Of a stretch of DNA of 64,000 nucleotides, positions 1 through 7,998 are shown one piece after another; the first letter of the stretch is position 1; every line of letters begins with the position of its first letter. A model generated the notes under the pieces. It was not told the origin of the DNA and made no database searches. It saw only the letters and a program-made list of their open reading frames with translations. The position numbers were made by a program, and so were the translations under genes. This DNA is from Mycolicibacterium tusciae JS617 (GTDB lineage: Bacteria > Actinomycetota > Actinomycetes > Mycobacteriales > Mycobacteriaceae), in assembly GCF_000243415.2 (NCBI RefSeq), contig NZ_KI912270.1:6095837-6159836 (forward strand), written 5' to 3'.

Positions 1-865
1 TTCACCGTCCCAGAAGTTTCCGCGCACGTACTGCACCGCCCGTTCCACCCGCGGCTTGTCCTTCGGAGAGCGCACGCGGGCCGGGTCGGTGAGGAATCCG
101 ACATGGCTGGCGTAGTCGAGCCACCCCTGGGTGAATCGCGGGTTGACCGCATCAGCAGCGGCGATCACCGGCTTCAAGTTGTCCGGGATCAGCACCGCGA
201 ACACGCCGCCGAAGAAATCCCACGCCGCCTCAGAGCCGGCGATCACCGCCGCCAGGGTTTGGGAGTAGGACAGCCACACGAACATGTGCCGGGAGTAGAC
301 GGCGGTGAAGATCAACGCGTGCACCTTGCGGCGCCGCCCATCATCGGCATCGGTGAGCATCCCCAGGTAGCCGAAATCGATCTGGCATTCCACCCCGGGA
401 TCCCCATCGGTGACCCGCACCGTGGTGTCCTTGGCACCGAAACCGCAACGCTCACCGGCGAATCGGTTCAACGTGCGATACGGCACCAGGCAGCCTTGGC
501 GAGCCAGCAGGGTGTGGATCTTGGTGATCGTCAACGGACGTTGTTCACCGTCGCCGGCTACCCACGCGGTGATCTGCTGCTCGAACCCCACCAACTGTTC
601 CCACGCCGCGCCGTGACCATCCGGGCGTACTGGGCGCACCGCGTCGGCGACCGCCCCGATCAACCCGTCATCGACAGCCTCGACGCTGTCGCTACGGCGC
701 AAACCAGCCGCCTGCGCGGCCTCGACGTAGCGGCGCACCGTTTTGCGGTCCACGCCGCAATGCGCGGCAATCGTGCGGTAACCCGGTGCCGGCAACCCCG
801 GCGACCCCCAGCCACACCCGCAGCACTTCCCTGATCTCGTTCACACTGACCTCCCGAAAAGCCAT
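1..865 (-). pseudogene. istA: istA-type transposase, frameshifted and truncated by the window edge
   Basis: The product would be an IS21-family DDE transposase with an N-terminal helix-turn-helix. The start MAFREVSVNEIREVLRVWL is at 865. The frame breaks near 790-800 in a G-rich stretch, and after a one-base shift it continues as a helix-turn-helix (YRTIAAHCGVDRKTVRRYVE), then DDE-core text including VECQIDFGYLG and FGGVFAVLIPDNLK, running off the left edge at RAVQYVRGNFWDGE. The one-base shift makes the copy unlikely to be active, unless it is a sequencing error in the G run. It belongs to the IS21 end repeats at about 905-1023. Confidence 0.75.
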
Positions 866-904
866 GCCCGCCGCCTCCGTGACTTGAACCGTCACGGCGA
901 TCAA

Positions 905-1023
905 ACGAACAGATGAAGGGACCGCCGACGCGACGCGCCGGTGGTCCCATAACTGGCAATCCAGGTGGTCCCATCACCCTGGCAAAATCAGCTCACGCTG
1001 GTCCCATGCTCCTGGCAGGCGAC
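905..1023. repeat. IS21-type multiple terminal repeats
   Basis: GGTCCCAT occurs at least three times here, spaced by CTGGCA-containing sequence. This matches the tandem binding sites that IS21 transposases use at their ends. The repeats sit directly upstream of the istA start and mark the outer edge of the element next to the gene at 1061. Confidence 0.6.
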
Positions 1024-1060
1024 AGGAACGCTTCGGCATCTGCCGTCTATCGTGTCTCGC

Positions 1061-1780
1061 GTGACGGTGAAAGCGTGGCTGGAAGGTCACCAGTTCGATC
1101 TACAGGACTTGACCGAATTGTTGGCCGACGGCGAGGTGCGCGTGGTGCATGATGTCGACGAAGACGCTTACTACCTCACCGCGCCGGAGATCGATAATCC
1201 GCCGCAAGCGGGTCGATTCGACATCCCGGCCAAGGCGTTGCTCGACCGCATTAACGGTCTTGGCCGTGCGAAGAATCCCGAGTTCCGTCGAGTGAAACTC
1301 GCCAGCAGGTACACCGATCCGACGGGAAAGCACATTCACGTCGGTGCCGCAGCCGCCGAGATACGCATTCGTGGACACGCGACCGCGGTCGTTATCGGTC
1401 CAGAGGGTCAACCCAAGCCGAGCCCGCCATCGCCGTGGCCTGACCGATTCGCGCTTACCGCCACGAACACCGATGTTGGCGAACTGCTCGACATCATTGG
1501 CAGTCCCGAACGGTTGGAATGGGACGAACTCACGAAAGCCTTTGAGATCATCCGAGAGTCGGTCCGACCCGATACCGTTGTGACATTGGGTTGGTCAACT
1601 GCCGCCGATCTCGACTCGTTTAGAGAATCTGCAAACCGGAAGGATGTCAGCGGCCCCACGGCGCGTCACGCTCGCCGACCGGGTCGGCCGCAGCATCGAC
1701 CGATGTCGATTGGTGAAGCTCGCTCGTATGTCTGCGGCCTTGTCGCCAAATGGTTGGGCAGCCTTGCCGGAAACGGCTGA
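1061..1780 (+). CDS. Hypothetical protein, 239 aa
   Basis: I do not recognise a characterised family. The reading frame is open from further upstream (inside the IS21 end), but the GTG at 1061 (MTVKAWLEGHQFDLQDLTEL) is a natural start just outside the IS. The protein is soluble and acidic in its N-terminal half, with no membrane segment. Residues about 205-239 are basic and proline-rich (ARHARRPGRPQHRP) and end in an amphipathic helix (IGEARSYVCGLVAKWL). The text HIHVGAAAAEIRIRGHATAVV suggests a beta-rich middle. The IS21 element inserted just upstream probably removed the native promoter. Confidence 0.6.
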   Translation: MTVKAWLEGHQFDLQDLTELLADGEVRVVHDVDEDAYYLTAPEIDNPPQAGRFDIPAKALLDRINGLGRAKNPEFRRVKLASRYTDPTGKHIHVGAAAAEIRIRGHATAVVIGPEGQPKPSPPSPWPDRFALTATNTDVGELLDIIGSPERLEWDELTKAFEIIRESVRPDTVVTLGWSTAADLDSFRESANRKDVSGPTARHARRPGRPQHRPMSIGEARSYVCGLVAKWLGSLAGNG

Positions 1781-1873
1781 GCCGCTTGGCCCCGCTGCGT
1801 TGGGCTCGCTTATTGCCGGATGCCCTATGTGCCTTCATTGCTTCCCGGCTTAACCAAGCCCCACGGCATCCTG

Positions 1874-3347
1874 GAGCATGTCCCGAGTCGCGTGGAATTT
1901 GGGTGACGATCCACGATGAACTCTAGGCGGCGGCACCGACAGATTTGGTGTCGGCGCCGGTGTCGGGGTGAGCGTGTCGGCGCAGGGCGTCGACGAGCTG
2001 GGGCATCTGCTTGTGGCCCTTGATGCGACGGAAGGATCGTTCGGCGTTGAGCATGCCGGCCGCGGTCCAGCGCAGCACCATCTGCCCGTCGCGCCAGCGG
2101 GTGACGTTGCGATTGGTGGTCCGGGCGATGGAGATCATCGACTCGACCGGATTGGACGTGGTCAACGTCTTGGCGAGGCGGCCGTCGATGCCGAGGCGGG
2201 CGACAGTGAACATTTCCTCCAGCCCCTCGCGCAGGCTGGCGGCCGCACTGGGATAGTTCTTACCAAGTTGCCCGGCAAGGCTTTTCGCGTTGCGCAACCC
2301 GGTGTCTGGGTCAGGGTGGGCGAAGGCCTTGACCAACTTGGCGTCCACCCAGGCCTTGTCCTTGTCGGGCAGATGATCAGCGACATTTCTCCGCTTGTGC
2401 AAGGTACATCTTTGGATGAGGGCCTTGGCGCCGAACACCTCACGCACCGCCGCGGACAGCGCCTTGGCGCCGTCGCAGACGACCAGCAGCCCATCGTCGA
2501 TGGCCAGGCCGCGCTCGACCAGGTCGGCCAGCAGCGAGCGGACCACGGTCTTGTTCTCCGTGGAGCCGTCCCACAGCCCGACCGGGACCTTCGTTCCGTC
2601 GGCGGTGATCGCCAGCGCGACCACCACGCACCGCTGGGCCATGTGCTCCCCATCCAACATGAGCACCTTGATGTCCAGCTCGCTCAAGTCGCGGCTCATC
2701 AGCTCGCCCAGCGCGGTCTCGGTCTGGCGCACGAATCGGCGCGAAATCGCCGAGCGGCTAGTCGATTTCGCCTCCTCGTCGACCTGGGCGCCCACCGGCT
2801 CCGCAGTGCGGGCGTGCCGGCGGGTGGCCACCCCGGCCAGCATCCGCTCCATCACCACCTGGGTCAGCAGGTCATCGGCGGCGAAGTGCGCATAGGTGCT
2901 CAGCGCCACCTCGCTCCCATCCAGAGTGCGTGCCCGCGGCCGGGCCACCGGCACCCGCCGACCACCAAGGGTCACCGACCCCTTCCCACTGCCGTGGCGC
3001 ACCGAAATCCGGTCAGCGTCGTGCTTGCCCTTCGGCCCGCACGCCGCGGCGATCTCGGCCTCAAACATCGTCTGCATCACCGCCATCCCGGCGGCCACGC
3101 TCATCGCCAACAACCCCTCCCGGGCCGCCCCGGCGATGCTGGTCATCGCCAGCCGGATCTCCTCCGGCAGCTCAGGCAACCCGGCGGCGTCGGTCGTGTC
3201 AGCGAGGCGAACAGTAGGTACGGTCTTCATGGCGGTCCCTTACTCCTTCTTCGAGGTGTACTTGGTCGTTCACCCGAAGACCTACCATCTGGCGGGCATC
3301 AGGTGAGGGACCGCCACCTCAAATTCCACGAAGACCGGGACAACCTC
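1874..3347. mobile_element. Complete IS256-family insertion sequence with 8-bp target duplication
   Basis: The element is 1474 bp. The left end reads GAGCATGTCCCGAGTCGCG. The right end, read inward on the minus strand, is GAGGTTGTCCCGGTCTTCG. Both continue into CGTGGAATTT, giving imperfect inverted repeats of about 25-40 bp. The flanks are an exact 8-bp direct repeat GCATCCTG at 1866-1873 and 3348-3355, as expected for IS256-type transposition. The single transposase gene fills the element. The intact repeats and frame suggest a recent and possibly still active copy. Confidence 0.9.
1923..3230 (-). CDS. IS256-family transposase, 435 aa
   Basis: This mutator-type DDE transposase cuts and pastes its own insertion sequence. 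The length is in the usual 400-430 aa range. The core can be followed as LMLDGEHMAQRCVVVALAI (first Asp), LLVVCDGAKALSAAVREVFG (second Asp in the usual DGxK-like context), CTLHKRRNV (the C-x2-H helix-rich segment) and LTTSNPVESMISIARTTNRN (the catalytic Glu in NPVES). The ATG at 3230 sits just inside the right inverted repeat. There is no frameshift and it is the only gene of the element. Confidence 0.93.
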   Translation of the reverse strand: MKTVPTVRLADTTDAAGLPELPEEIRLAMTSIAGAAREGLLAMSVAAGMAVMQTMFEAEIAAACGPKGKHDADRISVRHGSGKGSVTLGGRRVPVARPRARTLDGSEVALSTYAHFAADDLLTQVVMERMLAGVATRRHARTAEPVGAQVDEEAKSTSRSAISRRFVRQTETALGELMSRDLSELDIKVLMLDGEHMAQRCVVVALAITADGTKVPVGLWDGSTENKTVVRSLLADLVERGLAIDDGLLVVCDGAKALSAAVREVFGAKALIQRCTLHKRRNVADHLPDKDKAWVDAKLVKAFAHPDPDTGLRNAKSLAGQLGKNYPSAAASLREGLEEMFTVARLGIDGRLAKTLTTSNPVESMISIARTTNRNVTRWRDGQMVLRWTAAGMLNAERSFRRIKGHKQMPQLVDALRRHAHPDTGADTKSVGAAA

Positions 3348-3398
3348 GCATCCTGAGCTGTCGTTGTTGGTCGCCTGGTTGCGGAGCAGCGCATCAGT

Positions 3399-3773
3399 TC
3401 AGCTCTTATCCCAAGCGTCTATGAATAAAGTCTCGTTGTGGGGGCACTCTGTCAGTTCGTCCCTGAAGAGGGTCACGTACTGGTCCAGCGCCCGGTTGCG
3501 CCACTCGTAGAAATCGCGATTCTGAACTCCGCCCTTGTAGTGGCGCACCTCGGCCGTTTCGTCGATGTCGGTCAGGATCGGAGTTAGCACGCTCGCTGTG
3601 GCCGAGTACTTCTTCGGATAGCCGCCGTTGTACTCCAGGAGAACCGCATCGCCTGCCGTCACAAGGTCGTCGATGCGAGACAAACTGCCGCGGTAGTCGC
3701 TCCATCGTGCAAGCACGGTCTTCTCGCCGTCGGGCGATCGCCGGTATACCGACACATCGAATCCGAGTCCCAT
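3399..3773 (-). CDS. Hypothetical protein, 124 aa
   Basis: The start at 3773 (MGLGFDVSVYRRSPDGEKT) is chosen because a strong ribosome site, GGAGG, lies nine bases upstream; the longer open frame has no such signal. The protein is soluble and acidic, with an N-terminal beta-hairpin-like part and a C-terminal aromatic-rich helix (NRDFYEWRNRALDQYVTLF). I do not recognise a family. The IS256 copy has inserted 44 bp beyond its stop. It lies in the same orientation as the two genes upstream and may share their transcript. Confidence 0.6.
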   Translation of the reverse strand: MGLGFDVSVYRRSPDGEKTVLARWSDYRGSLSRIDDLVTAGDAVLLEYNGGYPKKYSATASVLTPILTDIDETAEVRHYKGGVQNRDFYEWRNRALDQYVTLFRDELTECPHNETLFIDAWDKS

Positions 3774-3858
3774 GTCTATGACCTCCAATCTGATTGCAGC
3801 CCGCGATAACTCGCCCACGCCGGTGCCACCACCCGCTGGGTCGGGTTGGCGACATCGT

Positions 3859-4236
3859 TCAGAAGCCGAAGCAGTGTTGGCACCGCGGAAGCTCCGACCG
3901 CACTTCGCGGATCGCCCAATCATCAAGCTCGCTCCGCCTCTGCGCGCACACCTTTACGTAGTCCCCGACAAACGCATCCCCGCGAGCGGGCTCACCGTTA
4001 ATCGTGTAGCAGGTGGCCTGATGCAGAATCGCGTCACTCGGGTTGTAGCTTTTCTGAATGTTGACCACGTATCCACCGCGATGTCTGGCGATCCAAGCCC
4101 GGTAACCGTCGTCGTCGCCGTTGTCGAACACCGTCACCGTCACCGCCTGTCCAACCGGCATCAGCCTTGAGCACTCATCGCACCTACCGCCCGCAAGTTC
4201 GATGTCGTGCAACGAGCAGCGCGCTCCAGCCGTCAT
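3859..4236 (-). CDS. Hypothetical zinc-binding-type protein, 125 aa
   Basis: The protein opens with a cysteine/histidine set (CSLHDIELAGGRCDEC) and closes with CQHC, so a zinc ribbon at each end is likely. The middle, ARHRGGYVVNIQKSYNPSD then ILHQATCYTI, resembles a small domain I have seen attached to various actinobacterial accessory proteins, but its function is not known to me. The start at 4236 overlaps the stop of the recombinase gene by four bases, so the two are translationally coupled. Confidence 0.6.
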   Translation of the reverse strand: MTAGARCSLHDIELAGGRCDECSRLMPVGQAVTVTVFDNGDDDGYRAWIARHRGGYVVNIQKSYNPSDAILHQATCYTINGEPARGDAFVGDYVKVCAQRRSELDDWAIREVRSELPRCQHCFGF

Positions 4237-5009
4237 CGGTCAGCCACCTTTCGGTCCAGCTTGGTCCAGTGCCAGACAACCCCGGGGTACACGCCAGGCT
4301 CCTTGTGTGCGTAGTCAAGCTGGACCATCCTCATGTACACCGCCGACGGTGTGCGCCCGAGGTCGGCGGCGAGCGCCTGCACTGTGGGGTGCTTCTCATC
4401 GGCTGGCAGGCCGTGCTCGCGGTACACGTCGTCAACGGCAATGATGTCGGCCTCGGTCCAGCGCGTGTTGTAGACCGTTGCGCGGCTTATGTTGTACTCG
4501 CGGGCAATCGCGGAGGCCGATTCGCCATCGGCTATCCGCCGGTCAACATCAGCAGCCTGTTCCTCGCTAAGTGACGGCACCCGGCCCTTATAGACACCTT
4601 TGGTCTTGGCGATGGCGATGCCTTCGCGCTGACGTTCCAAGAGCAACGCGCGCTCGAACTCGGCCACCGCGCCCATCACCGACAGCATCAGCACAGCGCA
4701 CGGGTCGCTGGTGTCCCCGAAAGTCAGACCTTCCTTGGCGAACCGAACCCGCACGCCCTTGGCGGTCAGCTGATCAACGGTCTGGCGGAGATCGACTAGC
4801 GACCGGGCCAGCCGGTCCATGCTGTGGACCACCAGCTCGTCGCCTTCCCGGACGTAGCCGAGGCACTCGGTCAACGCGGGCCGGTCGGTGTCCTTTCCGC
4901 TGGCGTGGTCGGTGAATACCTTGTCCAGTTGAACCCCGTCTAATTGACGCTCAGTATTCTGATCGACGGTGCTAACACGCACGTAGCCGACGGTCTGGGC
5001 CTTAGGCAT
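4233..5009 (-). CDS. Serine recombinase of the resolvase/invertase family, 258 aa
   Basis: The N-terminal catalytic domain (about 1-140) carries the nucleophile in GYVRVSTVDQN (Ser13) and the arginine patch in MDRLARS, followed by the long E helix (VMGAVAEFERALLLERQREG). A Hin-type helix-turn-helix follows (ADGESASAIAREYNISRATVYN). The protein then has about 65 extra residues with what looks like a second DNA-binding unit (VQALAADLGRTPSAVYMRM), longer than typical Tn3 resolvases. It would cut at a palindromic site such as the one at 5027-5054 just upstream. The four-base overlap with the downstream zinc protein points to an operon. Confidence 0.88.
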   Translation of the reverse strand: MPKAQTVGYVRVSTVDQNTERQLDGVQLDKVFTDHASGKDTDRPALTECLGYVREGDELVVHSMDRLARSLVDLRQTVDQLTAKGVRVRFAKEGLTFGDTSDPCAVLMLSVMGAVAEFERALLLERQREGIAIAKTKGVYKGRVPSLSEEQAADVDRRIADGESASAIAREYNISRATVYNTRWTEADIIAVDDVYREHGLPADEKHPTVQALAADLGRTPSAVYMRMVQLDYAHKEPGVYPGVVWHWTKLDRKVADR

Positions 5010-5026
5010 TCCACTCCCCGTTGGTG

Positions 5027-5054
5027 TCTAGATGAACTCTAGAGTCATCTTAGA
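5027..5054. promoter_or_regulatory. Palindromic candidate recombination/operator site for the serine recombinase
   Basis: The sequence is an imperfect 28-bp palindrome: TCTAGATGA on the left and TCATCTTAGA on the right around the central ACTCTAGAGT. It starts 18 bp upstream of the resolvase start codon. Resolvase subsites are typically about 28 bp palindromes in this position and double as operators. Binding is inferred, not shown. Confidence 0.5.
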
Positions 5055-5331
5055 TTACCGTCCATCAAGACGCAAACCACCCTAATTAGACGGCGGATTG
5101 GTCACCACCAGCGGTCTCACATGGGCCTAGTCCAGATAGGCGTCCGAAGAGTCTGGAGTTGGAGCCAGGGTCAGGAAGGGAGCGCGGCAGCACGGGCGCG
5201 TTGTGCACGTAGGTCAGTCCTGCGGTAGCGATAGATCATCGCGGTGAGCCCTCAGACGGGGATGCTAGTAACTCTGCTCACCGACCACTGCGGCGGCTAG
5301 GACGCAGCGGCCCAGCGAACTTGGACGTACG
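5055..5331. other. Intergenic, no gene seen
   Basis: These 277 bp have no open frame with a ribosome site and no strong hairpin. They separate the resolvase promoter from the 3' end of the retropepsin operon. I see nothing else to annotate. Confidence 0.5.
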
Positions 5332-5742
5332 CTAGGAACGGAGGTTTCCCCAGCCGTTTGCGGGACTCCATTCGACACTGACTCGAACATCGGCCAGCTG
5401 TTCCATCCCCAAGAGGTCTGAGCCAGCGTCGTTCGACTTCACGCCCATAAGCTGGTTCGATACGACGATTCTGTCGTTGCCGTAAGAATCCGTGACGGAA
5501 AATTCGGCCTCAAGTCCACTTACTACGAGGATGCCCCCACCGCCCGTAGTGGGCCTGGCCGTTGATGCGACAGACGTCTCGTAATGGAACAACTTTCCAA
5601 TCTTGTCCCGTACAGTCGCCAGGTCTGCCCCGGTGTCAACCAGCCATGTGACATCCACCGCAGAACGCACGCCATCACTAGCACGAGCGCCAATTACGCG
5701 CCCGGCTTGCACTGGACGCAGGCCGCCGCCGCGCAGATTCAT
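5332..5742 (-). CDS. Retropepsin-like aspartic protease, 136 aa
   Basis: The diagnostic motif WLVDTGADLATV (residues about 33-44) is the DTGA active-site loop of retroviral-type aspartic proteases, flanked by hydrophobic strands as in that fold. The later segment GGILVVSGLEAEFSV and LLGMEQLADV fit the remaining beta strands of a single-domain, dimer-forming retropepsin. There is no signal peptide. It is the last gene of a minus-strand operon behind a DUF5678-like gene and a two-pass membrane protein. Retropepsin/DUF5678 pairs recur in bacteria, but the substrate here is unknown; cleavage of the membrane partner is a guess. Confidence 0.7.
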   Translation of the reverse strand: MNLRGGGLRPVQAGRVIGARASDGVRSAVDVTWLVDTGADLATVRDKIGKLFHYETSVASTARPTTGGGGILVVSGLEAEFSVTDSYGNDRIVVSNQLMGVKSNDAGSDLLGMEQLADVRVSVEWSPANGWGNLRS

Positions 5743-5752
5743 CGACGATTGA

Positions 5753-6082
5753 CTATCTAATCGCCTCTAGTAAGGGCGCTGCTACCAGCGGTGTTGCCGT
5801 GGAAGCTTCGGGTATCTCTTCGTAATAGACCTGGTGCTCCGTGAGAGTTGCTTTGCCCAGCAACTCACTTACGGTGTTGTACACCACGACGTCTCCACCC
5901 ACCACTCCAACGACCAAGCCTGGGTAGAGGCGTGCGAACTCGTTACGTTTGGCGTCGAACAGTCGGCGCTGCTCAAGCAAGTCATCGCAGGCAGCACCGT
6001 CTAGTCGACCGTCCTCGACGAGCCGACGTAGCCATTGCTCGTATTCGGTGTAGTCCAACTTTGTGCTTCCTTCGAGCCTCAC
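5753..6082 (-). CDS. DUF5678-like small protein, 109 aa
   Basis: The C-terminal part FARLYPGLVVGVVGGDVVVYNTVSELLGKA followed by VYYEEI resembles the short DUF5678 fold (a strand-turn-strand with an aromatic 'W/LVVGV' core and a trailing helix). The first 50 residues form charged helices (YEQWLRRLVEDGRLDGAACDDLLEQRR). It starts four bases inside the upstream membrane protein gene and ends 10 bp before the retropepsin gene, so the three genes are one transcript. Its role is unknown; a docking or substrate role for the protease is possible. Confidence 0.6.
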   Translation of the reverse strand: MRLEGSTKLDYTEYEQWLRRLVEDGRLDGAACDDLLEQRRLFDAKRNEFARLYPGLVVGVVGGDVVVYNTVSELLGKATLTEHQVYYEEIPEASTATPLVAAPLLEAIR

Positions 6083-6438
6083 GTCTTCTTGTTCTTGATA
6101 GTGATCTTAGCTCGGGTGACCACGATTATCAGCGCACCCACCACTATAACCGCAAGTCCAACCCATCCGGTGTTCAAAGAGATCGCGGTGTCAGCTGATT
6201 GAAACTCAAGCTTAACCGTACCGCTGAACCGCATAAAGATCAGTACAACTCCAGCCAGCACGGCGAGGCCGCCGATGATCAACCCTATGAGCGCCCTAGT
6301 GTGCTCGCCGCGTGCGGCGGGTTCAGAAACTTCCGGTGGCACGTTCTCCAGCACTACTTCTTCCACGGAATACTCGCGCTCCGACGACTTGGGCGCGGAA
6401 GCTCTTGGAGTGTTCTGGTCGTCGTCTTCTTCGCCCAA
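6079..6438 (-). CDS. Two-pass membrane protein, 119 aa
   Basis: About 45 acidic, proline-containing N-terminal residues precede two hydrophobic segments (ALIGLIIGGLAVLAGVVLIF and WVGLAVIVVGALIIVV), joined by a short loop with a beta-like stretch (GTVKLEFQSADTAISL). The tail is very basic (RAKITIKNKK), so both ends are probably cytoplasmic. The start is a TTG at 6438 preceded by GAGGCGGG. It heads the operon with the DUF5678-like and retropepsin genes. The acidic cytoplasmic arm would be accessible to a cytoplasmic protease. No family name is recognised. Confidence 0.6.
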   Translation of the reverse strand: MGEEDDDQNTPRASAPKSSEREYSVEEVVLENVPPEVSEPAARGEHTRALIGLIIGGLAVLAGVVLIFMRFSGTVKLEFQSADTAISLNTGWVGLAVIVVGALIIVVTRAKITIKNKKT

Positions 6439-6644
6439 TTTCCCGCCTCACTGTTGAGAACGTGACCTACGTGCGCGTGCTGAAGTGGAGACCGTCAGGA
6501 TCGTAACCAATGTTTGCAGGTAGCGCCGCTAAATGCCCTCAACGCAGAGCGGTCGACACTTGTGGGATGGAGACCGCAGTGCAGCTCGTTGCCGCTTAGT
6601 ACCGGACTGCGGTGGTGAGGGGGACCCGTTTGGTGGTCCAGTCG

Positions 6645-7512
6645 CTATGCGACTTGGGGTTGGTGGGTCGTGGTCCACTGTAGAGCGAACTCGGCAGGGG
6701 TGAGCTCGCCATGGGCGGAGTGGGGCCTGTTGGCGTTGTAGTCGACCCGCCAGTCCTCGATGATCACGCGGGCTTCCAGGAGCGAGTCGAAGCGCCATGA
6801 GTTGAGCAGTTCATCACGAAGCCTGCCGTTGAACGACTCGATCCAGGCGTTCTGCCAAGGCGAGCCCGGATCGATGAAAAGTGAACCAGCACTGTTGAAT
6901 CGGCACCAATCACTGACCGCGTGGGCCACGAACTCGGGACCGTTGTCGAAGCGCACGTAGTGCGGCGCACCGTGGTGCAGAGCCAGGCGATCCAGCACGT
7001 CGACGACGCCGTCGGCGTCGATGCCACGATCGACTTCGATCGCGAGGGCTTCGCGGGTGAACTCGTCGATGACGTTCAACATCTTCAAGGTGCGGCCATC
7101 GGCGGTGGTGTCGAACTGGAAGTCCATCGCCCAGATGACGTTCGGACGAATCGGTGACATCGCGCCCACGGCGATACCGATACCGGTCAGACGCTTCTTC
7201 TTGCGGCGCTGCGGGACGCGGAGGCCCTCCTCGCGCCACAGACGACGGATGCGCTTGTTGTTGACCTGCCAGCCGGCTCGGCGGGCCATCTTGGCTGCCC
7301 GCCGCCATCCCCCAGCGGGGCCGGTCAGTGGAGAACCGGCGCAGCCAGGCGCGCAACTCGGCCTCCTCGGTGGTGATCGGCGGCGGTGTCAGGCGCATCG
7401 TGGAACGGTGCAGGCCAACCACTGTGCAGGCGCGGCGCTCGGAAACCCCGAACCGGTCGCGCAGCGCCGTGACGGCGCGGCGCTTGCGGTTCGGGGTCAG
7501 AAGTTTCCCGCC
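6645..7512 (-). pseudogene. IS3-family OrfB (DDE transposase) with an internal frameshift
   Basis: The N-terminal part reads GGKLLTPNRKRRAVTALRD and continues to FSTDRPRWG. One extra base at about 7310 then breaks the frame. The remainder MARRAGWQVNNKRIRRLWRE through the stop at 6645 is in another frame. The rve core is complete in that second part: VIWAMDFQFDTT (D), HYVRFDNGPEFVAH (D) and NAWIESFNGRLRDELL (E). The orfA/orfB junction uses the usual -1 overlap. The internal shift is not at a known programmed site, so I treat the gene as broken. Confidence 0.85.
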
Positions 7513-7784
7513 GAGATCTCCTTGAGCATGTCGATGTCGAGGGCCTGGTTGGCGACCAACTTCTTCAATCGGGTGTTCTCGGCCTCGAGTTCTTTGAGCC
7601 GTTTGGCCTCGTTGGCTTTCATGCCGCCGTACTGGGCAAGCCAGCGATGCCACGTCGACTCCGCGATCTGCAGGTGTCGGCACACCTCGTCGAGCTCCTG
7701 GCCGGCCCCCAGGAGCTTGTTGCCCTCGGCGAGCTTGCGGATGATCTGATCCGGCGTATGCCGCCGGCGCTTGTTCGATGCCAT
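7497..7784 (-). CDS. IS3-family OrfA, 95 aa
   Basis: The small DNA-binding subunit has an N-terminal helix-turn-helix (RRHTPDQIIRKLAEGNKLL, then ELDEVCRHLQIAESTWHRWL) and a C-terminal leucine zipper (AKRLKELEAENTRLKKLVA). It ends at LKEISAGNF. The start is the ATG at 7784 (MASNKRRRH), not the longer frame that runs into the terminal repeat. It would normally give an OrfAB fusion by frameshifting. Confidence 0.9.
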   Translation of the reverse strand: MASNKRRRHTPDQIIRKLAEGNKLLGAGQELDEVCRHLQIAESTWHRWLAQYGGMKANEAKRLKELEAENTRLKKLVANQALDIDMLKEISAGNF

Positions 7785-7998
7785 GTCGTTGTTGATTCTT
7801 CCTCGCCCGAACACCGGGCAACAGAGTCCCACAATGACTGGACCACTACGACGGGCTCACCTCAGTGGCACCGCAGCTTTCCGCTGACAACAGGCTTAAG
7901 AGTCGTCGCGGTTGCGACTCAGCTGTGCCCGCCCAGTCGCGACGCTCCGCGACTGACGCCGTGACACCAAGCCTCGCGCAATTGTCAGCTCGCAGGAG

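Larger units (their letters stand above)
1..1023 (-). mobile_element. IS21-family insertion sequence, 5' part, cut by the window edge
   Basis: The stretch holds the start of an istA transposase gene read leftward and, outside it, a terminal region typical of IS21-family elements. That region (about 905-1023) has several copies of a GGTCCCAT/CTGGCA motif, which are multiple transposase-binding repeats. The probable outer end reads TGTCGCCTGCC on the minus strand, near 1023. The end is inferred from the TG..CA rule, not from a seen target duplication. The istB gene and the other end lie outside the window. Confidence 0.7.
6616..7864. mobile_element. IS3-family insertion sequence with 4-bp target duplication
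   Basis: The element is 1249 bp with imperfect inverted repeats: the left end is TGAGGGGGACCCGTTTGG and the right end read inward is TGAGGTGAGCCCGTCGTAG. Both lead into TGGTCCAGTC. GTGG flanks it on both sides (6612-6615 and 7865-7868). It holds the usual orfA/orfB pair on the minus strand, but orfB carries an additional frameshift, so the copy is probably dead. Confidence 0.85.

Noticed and set aside
103..834. A long rightward open frame of 243 codons.
   Set aside because: It is the antisense of the istA gene; the minus-strand frame gives recognisable transposase text while this one is low-complexity Arg/His/Pro.
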